Shown: in pieces, positions 31,000 through 44,000 of the stretch
How the letters are laid out: the number at the start of each line of letters is the position of its first letter
How positions within the stretch are numbered: position 1 is the stretch's first letter
NCBI GenBank assembly: GCA_039720395.1
Contig: CM077826.1
Coordinates: 14,875,962-14,939,961 of the forward strand
Source of the DNA: Liquidambar formosana
Lineage: Eukaryota; Streptophyta; Magnoliopsida; Saxifragales; Altingiaceae
Reading direction: 5' to 3'
DNA length: 64,000 bases
The notes under the pieces: generated by a model
What the model was told of the DNA's origin: nothing
Database searches by the model: none
The model's input: the letters and a program-made list of their open reading frames with translations, nothing else
Program-made: the position numbers and the translations under genes

Positions 31000-33900
31000 A
31001 TGGCAACGGCAGCCACATCAAGCCGGGTTCCGACGATTTGCTTCTCCTCGTCCCTTGACAGACAAAAACACTCGATGGGTTCCGCAAAATTCGCCGTCGC
31101 CATCCCAAATTACTTCTCAACGACAAGGATGAAAAGGTCTCTCCCAGTTCGAGCTTCCGACCCCGAAGGAGAAGACGTAAATTCCAGTGTCAACACCACC
31201 TCCGGTTCCTTCACCTCTCAGGTCAATCTCAGCCCCACCTCTCTCTATGTAAATATATATATATATGTGGGTATGTTTACATGCAACTACTTGAAGGTTT
31301 TGAGCTCTAAGGCCATGAACAACGGGTGGGTCAGAGCCAGCAATCGGGAATTTTTTTTGTGCATTAAATTTTGTATTTTTTTTAAAAAAATAAAAAAGAA
31401 AAAGGCAACTGATAAATGTATAGCAGTATACATTGGAAGCTCAGTGAGAATCGATTTATTTTTCTAGTACTTCAGGATGATATTGTAGTGAGCAAGTCGA
31501 TTTATTTTTCTAGTACTTCAGTATACATTGGGCTTATTGCATAAAAGTATAAAACCAAATATTGTAGTGAGCAAGGCTACCACGGGAGCACATTCTTTGC
31601 CTTGCTACGAGCTCTCCCTTTAAACACACATTGTCATGTTGGCGATTCTTGGGTTCATTGGTGTCTGTTGATGACATAACTTATGTGATGGAAGGCAAGG
31701 GGAGTGAATACTTTAGAAAGCTGAAGTTAGAATTTAAAGATTTATTGGGATAAGCAAGACTAAAATTGGATATATGAAATTAACTTTTAGTAAAGTTGGA
31801 TGTAAATATGAGAGATGATGAGGATTGATGGCCTAGAGGAAGCCAAAACTGACCATTTTTGTCATCGTGGAATGATTATCGAAGAGGAGCCAGAGCCAAT
31901 GCCTCTAGAATTAGATTTGGGATGGGCGAAGTGGAAAAGTGGTTGTGGAGTGTTGTGTGATTGATGAATAACCAGACATATAAAGGAGAAAAATTAAGCA
32001 GTGATGATAAGTCTAATTATGCTTATATGGTATAGAATGTTGAGATGTTAAGAAAAGAATGGGTGTGGCTTATGAGGATTTTGAGATGCATTCGTGGCAA
32101 GATGAGAAAGGATAGATTTAGAATGGAATGTGTTTTTGAGTAAGTTAAAACCATTGATTGAAGACAAAATGAGAAATCAGCTATGATCTAAGAACTACAG
32201 CCACTTCTAAAGAGTAGTCGTGTCTGTGTCCAATGTGTCACACACCGACACTCTTGAACACGTTGACCCTCCATGGATGTATCTTGACTATGTCCTTAAC
32301 ATATTCATGTTAGCTGAGAAAATCAATTTTTGTCTCCCTTATAGAGGCAAACTAAATAGAATATTTTGAAGGATAACCAATTTATAAGCTTGAGAAGACT
32401 TTAGATATGATCTTGTCTAGGCTTGCGAATGAACTGGTCGGTTTAAAGTCTGTAGGACTATGGACTCTCTCATTTTTCAAAAACAACACAATGAAAAGCA
32501 GCACTGTGAAGACCCCGTGTGCTTGCCAGTACTTTTCTGATGTCCCAACTCATGAGCATTATTATGAGGAACATTCCTTCAACACAGGTGAAATAAAAAT
32601 TTTCACCATTATAGAAATGAGTTTAATGATTGTAGATGTGTTTGCACACACACACATATTTACATATAGTTGAGTCCCTGCTGTGTCTGTGTTCCATTTT
32701 TCTTTAAAAAAATTCCGTGTCAGTTTGTCGATGTTGTGTTGTATCCATCTCCACAACATAGGCTAAGTGGTCTGTCCATTTGCAAGAAATAGCTTGTTTG
32801 AGCTTTCCCTTGTTTCTTGTTCACTCTATTTGGATTGCTGATCATTATCCTGTTGCATGAAGTAGTAAGTTGTTTCCAATACTAGTTTGAATTTCTTTTA
32901 AATTCACATTCTCTAGTTTGAAATCATGTGTGGAAAATTCCATCTTCTAGACCTAGTTCTCATAACTGAGCTTCTGTTGGCTATCTTTGGAACCTATTTT
33001 GATTAGGCGCTTTGCATATTTTAGGAAAAGCTGCATCCTAAAAATGGTTCCAGAGAACTCCCTTTTTTTCTTTTGTTTAAAGCATTAAAAAAGAGAAGAA
33101 ATATAAGTACATAAATAAATAAAAGTTTATACTTAGTTGAATGATACTTTGTAATCGTCCAATTTTTTTTTTTTTTTTTTAAATGCGGCTTCTTTTGTTT
33201 TTTTGGGTTGTTTATGCGGGCCTCACTGATCATATTTCATGTGTATACTTGATTAAAACCACAGTGAAACATGAATCTTCTAAAGTATTAATGCACTATT
33301 TTTACTTGATTACATCTTCCTTTGAAACAAATGGATTCTTAAAGCTGTCAAGGATAGGCACCATGTGAGGGTTACAATTGTTATCTAAACGGAGTTATGT
33401 GGTCTTCAAATACTTCTTAGGTAGATTTAAGAGTGTCAACACTCAGTATTGTTTTGGAAGATGTTATGGGTGGGCCTTGTTTGCTTGCATAGTTGCATGC
33501 ATACATTCGTCAATCGGGCATAGTAGTGTGGGCACAAAAAGACGTTTTTATTTAATGCATTAAAATTTGTGAGTGATGTCACAGTCCATATGGGGTCCCT
33601 AAAAATCAGTGAACTAGATTGCACCATCCAATATTTAAAAAACCTACATTTGAAGTTATGAATGACACCCTCAAAATGGTTCTGCCAAAATGCATGGAGA
33701 GACTAGTGGTTCGCAGCTAGAATCACCTCATTCCCCAAGCAGCGGCATGCAACTAGACGCACAGAGTTGTCGGTGTGCCTTGACGAGAGGTACTTGACTC
33801 AAATACAAGATATCCATCAGTGTCTGGCATTAAAGAAGTTATTAGATATAGTGTTCTTTGATATTTTCACCATCCAATATGTCTGGAATTGTTCACATCA

Positions 33901-34117
33901 ATTAACTGTTGCTTCTTGTATTTGGTTAAATCAGGAGGATTTGAGCTACTTGTGGAAATTAGGAGCTGGATCTATTGCAGGTGCAGCTGTGATAAAATAT
34001 GGAAGCATCCTTTTCCCAGAGATAACCAGACCGAACATCTTACAGGCTCTGATTATGATTTCAGCTCCAGTTGTTGTAGCGGTTGTTCTTCTGATCAAGC
34101 AAAGTCGTGTAGAATGA
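31000..34117 (+). CDS. small probable plastid membrane protein
   Basis: Two exons, 31000-31221 and 33935-34117, join in frame at a GT-AG intron of 2.7 kb to give 134 codons plus stop. The first 50 or so residues (MATAATSSRVPTICFSSS..., rich in Ser/Thr/Arg, few acids, then VRAS) look like a chloroplast transit peptide with cleavage near VRA. The mature part reads EDLSYLWKLGAGSIAGAAVIKYGSIL, a possible first membrane helix, then ITRPNILQ and a clear helix ALIMISAPVVVAVVLLI before KQSRVE. I recall similar small uncharacterised plant proteins but know no function. A longer reading of exon 2 upstream to 33767 passes the acceptor and looks like intron. Confidence 0.75.
31222..33934 (+). other. 2.7-kb intron of the small plastid protein gene
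   Basis: No gene is seen inside. A short nested duplication lies at about 31455-31590 (CGATTTATTTTTCTAGTACT occurs twice, and ATATTGTAGTGAGCAAG twice). A T-run lies at about 33163-33180. Open frames across the intron have no recognisable content. Confidence 0.6.
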
Positions 34118-34867
34118 TAAGGCTAGGAACTTTTCCAGTGCATTTCATTACATATCCTTTCAGTGAGAGAAAGATACTATAATCTGTCCTGCTTATGTAA
34201 GTAGTTCCAAGTGTATCTATGCAAGCAATTTTTTTTTTTTTTTGATGAAGTATTGTATTAGAAAAAAGGGCAAAACCCAAGTACATAAGAGATATACAAG
34301 AGCTAACAAATCTATGCAAGCAAATTGACCCCGTGTCGATGGAAAGATGAAAAAACTACTGGCTTCCATAATAGCAGCTAGATACACTGTGGGACCTTGG
34401 ACCAATAGCCTCAGTACTGAACTCATTTGTGAAAGAAATGATGCACAACCTGTGTTTTCACAGTTCATTTGAATCAGAATCAAATTACACCTACTGGAAA
34501 ACTCCCTATTCTTAACCCCCTCATAACTTATAGTAGAATCCACATTTTTGCCAAGTAAACTGAGATAAAAATTTCCTCCCACATTTGTCTGTCACGCATG
34601 CCTGAATGATTAAGTTGGGATATACATTAAATAATTCGGCCTTCATCTACTGGCAAATGACTTACTGAAGTTTATTATTGTATCCGTGACTGTTGTAGTA
34701 TGCAGGTGCTGGATCCACAGCACTGGGGAAATATTTAAAAGGGCTAAAGATATGCCTCTCAAAATTCAATATTGTTTGACCTTCCTTCTCTGATTATAAC
34801 ATTTGTCATCATTTCAATGTGTTTTCCTTTGTATCACAAAAATAAGTACATAAATAAAGAACACTAA
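34118..34867. other. 3' flank of the small plastid protein gene
   Basis: No gene is seen. It probably contains the 3' UTR and holds the 81-bp LINE-end insertion at 34229-34309. Confidence 0.6.
34229..34309 (-). mobile_element. 81-bp truncated LINE with 14-bp TSD
   Basis: ATCTATGCAAGCAA is present at 34215-34228 and 34310-34323. The insert begins with a run of about 15 T, so it lies on the - strand. Its complement reads CTTATGTACTTGGGTTTTGCCC then ACTTCATC and poly(A), which resembles plant L1 3' ends. The perfect 14-bp duplication and tail indicate LINE-type retroposition with extreme 5' truncation. Confidence 0.85.
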
Positions 34868-36187
34868 GGGTGCGTTTGGTTCGGGGTTTCCATGCCTGGG
34901 AATGGGCTTTGATTCCCCTTTCCCACATTTGGGACGAACCCACTCCAGCCGAAGTTGCATTCCCGCTACCTTTAGATTCCCACCAAGGGTGGGTATCCGA
35001 ATACCACAGGAGGGGTGGGTTTATGTTTTGATGCCCGGGCATGGCTTTATGATAAACGAAAATGGCACGCTTGCCCCTCACTCTTACAAACAACAAAATC
35101 TTATTTCTTCCATATCCCTCCTACAACTATTTCGCCATATCGATGCTACTGTGGGAGAGCTTGGCAGATCTGGAAGGACAGAAAAGCAAGAACTGTAGAT
35201 CCGTGACAGTGGATCCAGGGATGGCGAAGGCGCCGGGGATGGCAGAGTCGCCGAAGAATCCTCATCAAGTTCCGGCGACGGAGGGTTTGGGGGAAACAGA
35301 GAAGAGCGAGATTGGGCTAGCGAAATCCCTTTGGGCATGCTTGCGACGGCGCCGCTCTCCACTCCTCCGCCGATCTCATCTCTCTGCGCACTCTCCACCG
35401 CCGATCCCATCTTCTCCACTCCTCTCTCTTTCTTCTTTCTCTCTTCATTTACAGATCTAAAATTTGGGTTTTTAAAAATCAAATTTTATGGTTGGGAATG
35501 CTGTGATGGGGAAGAAATTGGTGTGGTGTGGTGTGGTGAGATGAAAGCAGAGGGTTTGGTTCTCTCTTTCTTCTCTTTCTCTTCTAAAAAAAAAAAAAAA
35601 TGAAAAGAAGAAGAAGAAGAAGAGATGGAAGAGCTAATTATTGCTAACAATATTCTCTCTTTCCGGCCAAAGGGTCTGGTTCTAGCAAATTTTCATTTTT
35701 TTTTCAATTGTTTCTTTTGTTGGGAAGGTTCGAATGAGTTGGGATGGTTGTGATGGAGAAGGAAGTGACGTGGTTAATGGTGGTTGTGATGGCTAGGTGA
35801 AAGAGAAGGAAGTGATGTGGTAGAGCCGAAGAAGTGACAGTGGTGGTGAGGGGGAGAGATAGAGGAGGCTAGTTGTTGGAATCGAAGTAGAGGGTTTGGA
35901 GTGATGAAGAAAGAGGGGCTGGTCGTAGATTTCATTGGAAAAGGAGAACTGACGGTGGTGCTGTGTGGGTTGGGTGTAAAAGAGTGAGGCGTAATATTGG
36001 AATTTCATACATTTCGGATTTAGTTTCCTAACCCAACCAAACATGTTTGTGGGAATGTTCAAAAGATTCCTACTATCTATTCCCAACCAACCAAACGTGG
36101 GGATAGGTAATATTCATCACATTTTCATTCCCAAGTAATATCCCATTCCCTAGCATCACATTCCCTTTCCCTGAACCAAATGCACCC
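34868..36187. mobile_element. 1.32-kb PIF/Harbinger-like non-autonomous element
   Basis: The ends are GGGTGCGTTTGGTTCGGG and the complementary CCCTGAACCAAATGCACCC, flanked on both sides by TAA (34865-34867 and 36188-36190). A 3-bp TWA-type duplication with these termini is typical of PIF/Harbinger. Subterminal GGGAATGGG / CATTCCC text also pairs. The interior has a GC-richer part (about 35200-35420) with an open frame of mixed Pro/Ser/Arg content on both strands, but nothing resembling a transposase. Confidence 0.8.
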
Positions 36188-36733
36188 TAAACATAAATTT
36201 TTTTTTTTTTCTGGATCTGGCTAACTGCACACAATTTGTTATTATGAAAGGTTTTCAATCTTCAAGAAGAAGGTGATGGGCTTAAAACAAAAGTATTGCA
36301 TCTCCCTCAGTGTGAAATCCTCACGCTTCTTATCAAACAAACAAAAAAAAAAAAAACAAAAACAAAAACCTCATGCTTGGAATGACTATGAATTCCAAGA
36401 AAATTTTTATTTTTTAAAAACAAAATTCATTACACTCAGCTTGTTGCTCTCCTAATCTGCTCACAGCATACAAATGAATAGAACAATTCCAACGGCAAAC
36501 TTGTATTTATTTGTCAAAAAACTAAAATTTACAAGGAGAAAAATTAAAAGAATATCCCCTAAGGTGCCATTCAATTGTTTCCTCAAAGTGCCGAGGAGGT
36601 CATATTAAGCAGCCAGAGTATATGACTGAATGGTCCTTTTGGGCCCATTGTTGAAGGGGAAAAAAATTTATCGCCCGTACGGTACACAGTTGCAGGTTAA
36701 TGAGTTCAGACTTCACGTAGCTAACATATGAGA
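36188..36733. other. 3' flank of the DnaJ gene
   Basis: This is probably the DnaJ 3' UTR on the - strand plus a short spacer with A- and T-runs. No gene is seen. Confidence 0.55.
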
Positions 36734-38058
36734 CTAGAGGTTGTCTTTCAACCATTTTAGAGCTCCATTTGCAACAGACCTGCAAGTTCCACAGTTTTTT
36801 TGGTCAATGCAAAACCAGTATATCTATGAAGTAAATTTAGTGAATGAGGATAAACTTTCCCAAGATATAAAAACTAAAATGAAAGTTAAAAATGCAAAAT
36901 AAAAAGATATAATATGAAAAATGCATCACTAAAAACAGATAAGAGATCAACATGACACCTAAATCTAATTACTTCATCAAACAGCGAGGTTGTAAGTTTT
37001 ATCATAAGTCCTATACTCCTATCTGAAACTACCACCAATTACCAAATAAGCGGCTTCCAATCAGTTACCTAAACAATGATATATCTTCTCAGACACGGTT
37101 TGCTCATTACTAGTACAGAAGTTTAAGCAGCCATCCAAAAAGGTCTGAAGGAGAGCCATCCTCAGTTATGTTGTTTATAATTTATCGGATCAAGGGCTGC
37201 TTCACTGTTTTATGAGAAGAGATGTTTACTCTTAAGACTTACTGTACAAAATGAACTGATTGAGAGCACCACAGCATGCCAATAGGATAGATTACATGAA
37301 TCCTTCCTTGCCATTCAGCTCTATCTTCTGCTAAATCCTTGAATGACACCCACTAACCTTATTTTGTTTAGGCCATAAGCCTATATCTGGAAGCAAATTT
37401 TTTAAATTCTGAGACTCGCCATCACCTAAAAGAATGTCAGTTTGGTCTCTCCACAAGTAGTTTCGCTTGATGGAATTTATGTGGACTATGTTAGGGGCAA
37501 AACTACCAAAGCTAGCAGATAGACTCCATTACCACTGCTAAGACTAGGAGAGAGCAAGAAACAAAATCAAATGAGTGTCTTTTAGCCACCACTTCCTTTC
37601 TGGGTACGCGGGTACTAAAACACCTCTCACTACAAAATACCGGACATTCATCTGGGTGGGTCTTGCAGGTATGAACGAGTAAAAAACAGAGATGAAAAAG
37701 ATGAGTTAAAATAACCACAAAAAAAAGTGGTTTATCACTTCTTCGCAAGTACAGAAACTAACAGATTAAAAGAAGTTTGATTTTACTTCTTGATGTGAGC
37801 TCTTCAATTTGTGAGATCCTGGGCTGCTATGCTATGCTAAAGCATAGCAACAGGGCAAAGCTGACTAATCAGCTCAATATTTATCCTAATTGTATCAAGT
37901 AGAACTGTCATTGCATAAGATATTGGTTGCACTCATTGATGGCTCGGTTGAGTTGAGTTGATCAACGGTTCATAATATCACATCTGAAATCACTGATCTA
38001 TAATCTAGAGCTTTCCGCATAGAAAGACATCACAAAAGCTTGAATAACATGGTTGAAG

Positions 38059-38092
<34 letters not shown>

Positions 38093-41000
38093 CTCTGATA
38101 AAGAACATGGTTGAAGGATTTTATCGTAGAAAAAGAATTGGTACTGTAACAGTCTTTTGCTCATGCATTGCCTTCATATAGGAGGTGATCAAGACTACTT
38201 GTACCTTGGTAGGCTATTAATCTGATCTAGTAAAGCAACTAGAAAGTCAGAAATACTTGAAATATAAAAAACACAAAAATATCATAATTACTCGACTATG
38301 AACAATTTTGGCTTCATAGCCCAATGAATCTGCATTGTGCCCAATTAAGGAAAATTTTGGGTTGAGTTTCACAAAACTCTTTCATCACAGCTGGTGATAC
38401 ATTGGTACCACCGATCAGGCGCGGGTGGATCTGTAGCTTGCTATTGGCTAGGCTAAGAAGAAAAGGTACAAAAAAATAGATTTTTTTTCTTCCTTTTTTT
38501 TTTTTTTTTTTGAACCCAATGTAACAAACACAAAACTTGCAAGTGAAAGATCAGTACCTAATAGGCCAATACTTAATGGGTGCCCCACAGATATCTAGAA
38601 GGTAAATTTTCAAAATGATCGAAAGGATTGGACTATCTAACCCTTTTACCAAGTCTTAAATGGTGGTTTTTCTCCTCTTTTAAGACACCTGAACAAGTTT
38701 CATGATCAGATGATCTGATTGTGATGAGTTTCACTATGGGTAAATCTTCCAAGAAGGATTCATCAAAGTGGTGGCATTTGCAACACCACCCCATGCCAAA
38801 TTACAGAGCTTGAGAACTTATGCTGCAGTCCTGAGGCTTAGATTAGATGTGAGTCCCCCTTATAATAAAGTGAGTTCAACATAAAAACTTATGATATGCA
38901 TGGTTACACAAAAAACTTAGAAGTGGTGTAAGGAATGATAAATAAGTCGGTGATAATATTAGAAGAAATATTATAATCGTATCCTGACATTAGGAACAGA
39001 TGTTATGCTCACGATAATCCAAATCCTAACTATAATCTACATTCCAGATATAGATACAGATGAGAATATCTCTAATAAACTTGAAGAGTAACAGTTGCAT
39101 AAGGGTTAAAACTTGAAGCCAATCCATAGTCAATGGGAATTGTGGCGACACTCAATATGTAAAAAAAAAAATAGAGGAAAAATTACCCGGCAAAATCTTT
39201 TAACTTCTTCCATGGGTCATCTTGATCTCCTGATTCCTCACTATTTTGATCTCCTGATTCCTCAGTTTTCTCTGTAACAGTACCCATTTGACTTTCAGCA
39301 CTTTTAGCTGCAACAAGTGAAACAACATGTTAAAGTGCACGACCCAGATAACTATACAATGCCAAATTTATCAAGAGTTACTATCTTACGAGTCAGATGT
39401 ATAAGGTTATATACTTCTCGTTCCCACATAATTTTAGACACTAAATACATTTTAGCAAATTAATATTGGTTTTTGCCAAAACTGTACGGAAACAAAGGGA
39501 TGGCAGCGTTCATGCAAGATAGACAATCATAGGTATTTCTATAGTTCAATATAATAGTAAGTCATTAACAAATGAAAAAGCAATTGCCTACCGGCTGGCT
39601 GAGCTTTGGGACGAGTTCGTGAACGGCTGCTAGTAGTGGTGTTTAGAAAAGCAAGTTCTTCAAGCAACTCACGTTCCTTGGAACTGTACATAAAGCAAGC
39701 ACCATGCAATCAAATTTCAAAGAAGAATCTGCATTATTTTTGGATTTGCAATATGATCACAGGAGAGAATCCAAACTCACAATGAGAAACTACACCTTTA
39801 TTAATCTAAGCTAATATTTTTAAATAAGGCAATTACTTCAATATCATGTTTGAATATGAGAGAAAAGTTCTTTTAAGTTTTAGTGAAAAAAAGGAGACAT
39901 ACCAATATACCTAAATAAGAAGAAAAAAATTAGTAAAAGATCATATCAGCATCCACACATAGCATACACTTTGACAAATAAAACCAACACAAGAAGTACA
40001 ACCATCGAACTGCCAACAAGAAGTAAAATATGCAATATGCCAATATCTAACTCATGTTAGGCTTGTTGCTAAGCGCTTAACCCATAATAATTTTCAATTC
40101 ATATACTCTCCAGGTTCGTTTTAACCAGTATCTATCTAGCTTATCAGGAATGCAACAAATTTTAAACGACTTACAAATCTGAATCAAATTTCCAATATAT
40201 GTGTGCTCGTGTGTGTTTGCATACTATCGGTACAAAGCATACATTAAACACCTAAGATCTGAGAAATTTGAGGTTTGTAATTATGTATGAAAAAAGAACA
40301 AAGTGGGAAGTAGGAAGGGCTAAACCATAGATCAAAAACAAGTACAACATGTATTTCAAAAAGGTGGACGGAAAATGTTCCAGGTGTGCTAGAAAGGGTG
40401 TGCTAGAGAGAGAAGCTCTCGGCGCAGGTTAAGCTTTTAAGGGTGTGCTATCGTGCGCCGTTACTTTCTTTTATTTTTTCAGGATGTTTCTAACGGGGTT
40501 TTTACGCTATCATGCGTATCGTTCGCTCCTCCGTTCCCCTCCATCGGAGGGGACTGAAGCTTTGTTCCCAGTGTCGGTGTTACGGCTTGGTGGTGGATCG
40601 CAGGTCTCACAGTTATCGGTATGAGGGTTGTTAAGGTGTTGAAGACTCGTAGATCTCAGATTGTTTGTCCTTGATTTTCTCAGCTATCTTCACGATCAGA
40701 TCTAAAGACTCTCAAGTATGGAGGTTAGGAGAATTCTTCAGATCAAGTATAAAACCTTCGATCTCACTTCGTCTGATAAAGGGCTTCAGATTTGTGAGCG
40801 TGGTAAAGGTTACTCTCGATATATCATTCTAGGGATTTTGGGGACCCAATGGTTCATTGAGGGCTTACGACTTGCGATCGAAGTTAGAACTACCTCTCAG
40901 TGGTTGCGTAGGCTTGAAGAGGAAGACAGGCTTCTTTGTTTGCAGTTGTGAGTGAATGAGTTTAGGTATTATTTGCGTTTGTCAGTGGATTATAATAGGG

Positions 41001-44000
41001 GCAGAAACTTTCACATAGTTATTCCTGAGGGTTTCGAAGGGGATGGTTGGATGGCGATGGAAGGTATTCTAAGTTTCTGGGAGAGATCTAAGAAGCTAGC
41101 TGGTTCTAGGGTTCCGCTGGTTGGAGTTTCGGAAGCTCAGGAGCGGGGTTCGTACAGGTTGCTACGGTACAATCTTTTCCGTTGCAAGGTGGATCTAGGG
41201 TATTGCATATGGACGGGAAGGTACGGGTCAAGCCAGCAGTGGAAGGGATGAAAGGCAGAGTGGATTTTCTTAAAAGGGTTTTGGTTGGAAGGTTTGTGGG
41301 ATGTGTTGGGTCGTTGATAGAGATTGAGAAGTGGTGTAATAAAAAATGGGAGGTGCCTTCGGGTATCAAAGTCTCGAAAATGTCGGATGATTTGGTACTC
41401 TTCTGGTTTCCATCTGCCAGGGAAGCCACACGGATCTTGAATGAGGGCTCTCGTTGGTGGAATGGAGCAGAGCTTCTCCTCGACTGGTGGATCCCAACGG
41501 CGGGTTCTTCTACTATTATGGCAGAGGTGAAAGAGAGATGGATTAGGATTGAAGGATTACCCTTACATCTTTGGGGGTTAGCTGTGGTGCAAGATTTGGG
41601 GGATTTATGTGCAGGTTTCGTAAGTTGTGACATGAGAGCATCAATGAAAATGACAAAGGTGCTGATTAAGGTAAGAAATGTTGGGAAGTTGCCTGAATTT
41701 ATTCGTGTATATGATAAGGTTAGGTGTTATAAGGTGTTTGTGTATGAAGTTAGAGGGGTTACAGTAGATACTGGAAGGGGAGAATATAGCCATGGGAAGG
41801 GATCTACTATTCATGGACAGGTCGAAGTTGTCCAAAAGAGGGTGAGGGCTGCTACGCAAGGCAAGAGAGTAGGGATGAGGAGTGGGGATCCATGTGAGCT
41901 TCACGTGAGTAGGGGTAGGGGTAATTGGTGTGTTTTGGATAAGCCTAACAAGGATAGGCTGTTTGGGTCTCGAGTTGGGCCTTCAATTTTGAACCATCCA
42001 ATTGGGCTTGCTAGTGAGCTGATTGTGAAGGGTACTAAAGGGGGTTCGAGTGTGAGGCCCTGTTCTTCAACCAGATATAGTCCAAAGAAAGTTGATGATC
42101 AGATGGGATTGGGCTCAAGGAAAGGGAAAGAGGTCACTTTAGCCAGTGAGGAGAGAGCCAACAATGATCAGAATGCGATCTTCGGCTTGTCTAACAGGTT
42201 TGACCCGCTACAGCTCTCGCCTTATTTTGATTCTCTAGATCCCCATATAGCTTCTTCATATTCTACTCTTTCTGTGGGTGTGTCGGGGAGGTTGGAGGGT
42301 AGTAGGGATGTGAGTTGTTATCGGAGTGGTCATGCTATTGATGTTTAGCATGAGTGTGGAGGGATGTCGAGGGACAGGGATCGTTTTTGTTCTAAAAAGT
42401 GTTTAGGAGAGGAAGAGGTGGTTTTGTGGGAGGAGTCGAATATGGAGGCGGGGTCTGTTCGTATGGAGATAGTAAAGTATCGAGCCAATGTGGAAGGAGA
42501 AGCTATGAATGGGGTTGTTGGCACGGATGATCATAATTCTGATTGGTTTGATGAGGAGAGGGATAACCATTTAATTTTCTCTGGTGGCTGTTTTAAGCCC
42601 GTTAGAAGAGGGTAAAGAATTGGCTACTTCTAATGATATGGATGGAGAGGCGTCAGAGTGCGTGTTGCGTAAGATAAAGAACTTTAGCAAATTTTTGGGA
42701 GTGTCTTTTGATGGTTTTGAGGGTGATGTTATGGCTCTGTTCGTGGCCATCGACAATAGGTGGAGGAAAAAAGGGCCTGGAAATGTGCATAGGAAAGAGA
42801 CTAACTCTGCTATTCGAGCTCAAAGAGAATTAAACAGATTGTCTTGGACATTGAACTATGCGAATGAGGGTAAGGTGGAGTGTAGGAAGGGGGCAGGGGA
42901 AGGGGGAAGGGTGGCTTCTATGAATGGTTTTTGATGCGCATAATATCTTGGAATGTTCGTGGGCTTAATCAAAAGGAGAAAAGGCTGGGGGTTAAAGCAG
43001 CGCTGAAGAAATTAAAGGTGACATTGTTATTCTTCAAGAAACAAAGATGGAATTTATGAATAGGGAGGTGATTAGGGATATCTGGGAGAGTAGGTTTGTG
43101 TCAATAGAAGTTTTGGGAGCTAGAGATACTGCGGGTGGGCTGATTTTGTTATGGGATTCTAGGAAATTTGAGAAGGTGGATAGTAGGGTGGGCAATTTTT
43201 CTGTTTCTTGTTTGTTTAAAGACGTGGCAGTGGGTAGTGAATGGGCAGTTTCTGGGGTCTATGGCCCACAAAGATTGGAAGATAGGAGAAATTTGTGGGA
43301 GGAGTTAGAAGGTGCGAAGAGAGTCTGGTCGGTTCCCTGGTGACTTCAATGTGGTGAGATTCCCATATGAGAGGAGGGGTTGTCAAACTTTCTCTACGGA
43401 GATGCTTGATTTTGCGGATTTTATTCAAAGAAATGAGTTGGTTGATCCTCCGCTGGTTGGTGGCGAATTCATTGGTCCAATAATCAGGTGAATCTAGCGA
43501 TGTCTCGTTTGGATCGGTTTCTGTTTACTAGTGATTAGAAAGAGCATTTCTCTAGACTTGCTCAGAGTATTCTTCCTAAGCCTTATTCTGATCACTCTCC
43601 TATTTTGTTGGATACTGAAGGAATTTCTAGGGGGCGGCTCCATTTAGATTTGAGAATATGTGGCTCAAGGTGGATGGCTTTGTTGATTTGGTTAGAGATT
43701 GGTGGAATTCTTTTGATATTCTGGGGCTCCTAGCTTTGTTTTTGCTAAGCAACTAAAAATGCTTAAAGATAGGTTAAGAAAGTGGAATGCTGAGGTGTTT
43801 GGGAGAGTGGAGGTTGCTAAAGCAAGAGCTTTGGAGGATATTAGTAAGATTGATGAGCTGGAGAGAAGGGGGAATTTATCGAATGATGATAGGACTCAGC
43901 GGGATGAAGCTAAACGTAAGTTTTGCGAGTATGCTAATATGGAGGAGATTAGTTGGAGACAGAAGTCGAGAGAGTTGTGGCTTAAGGAAGGAGACAGAAA

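Noticed and set aside
32200..32760. Stretch with GTGTCGG/CACACCGACAC-type words as a transposon
   Set aside because: Such words are common in plant repeats, but I could not find paired ends or a target duplication here.
33767..33934. Extended N-terminus for the second exon of the small plastid protein
   Set aside because: The frame is open upstream, but TTAAATCAG at 33926-33934 is a good acceptor and joins exon 1 in frame to a transit peptide; the extension has no plastid signal.
35062..35482. 132-aa frames on both strands
   Set aside because: Both lie inside the Harbinger-like element, are Pro/Ser/Arg-rich mirror frames of a GC-rich patch, and match no family I know.
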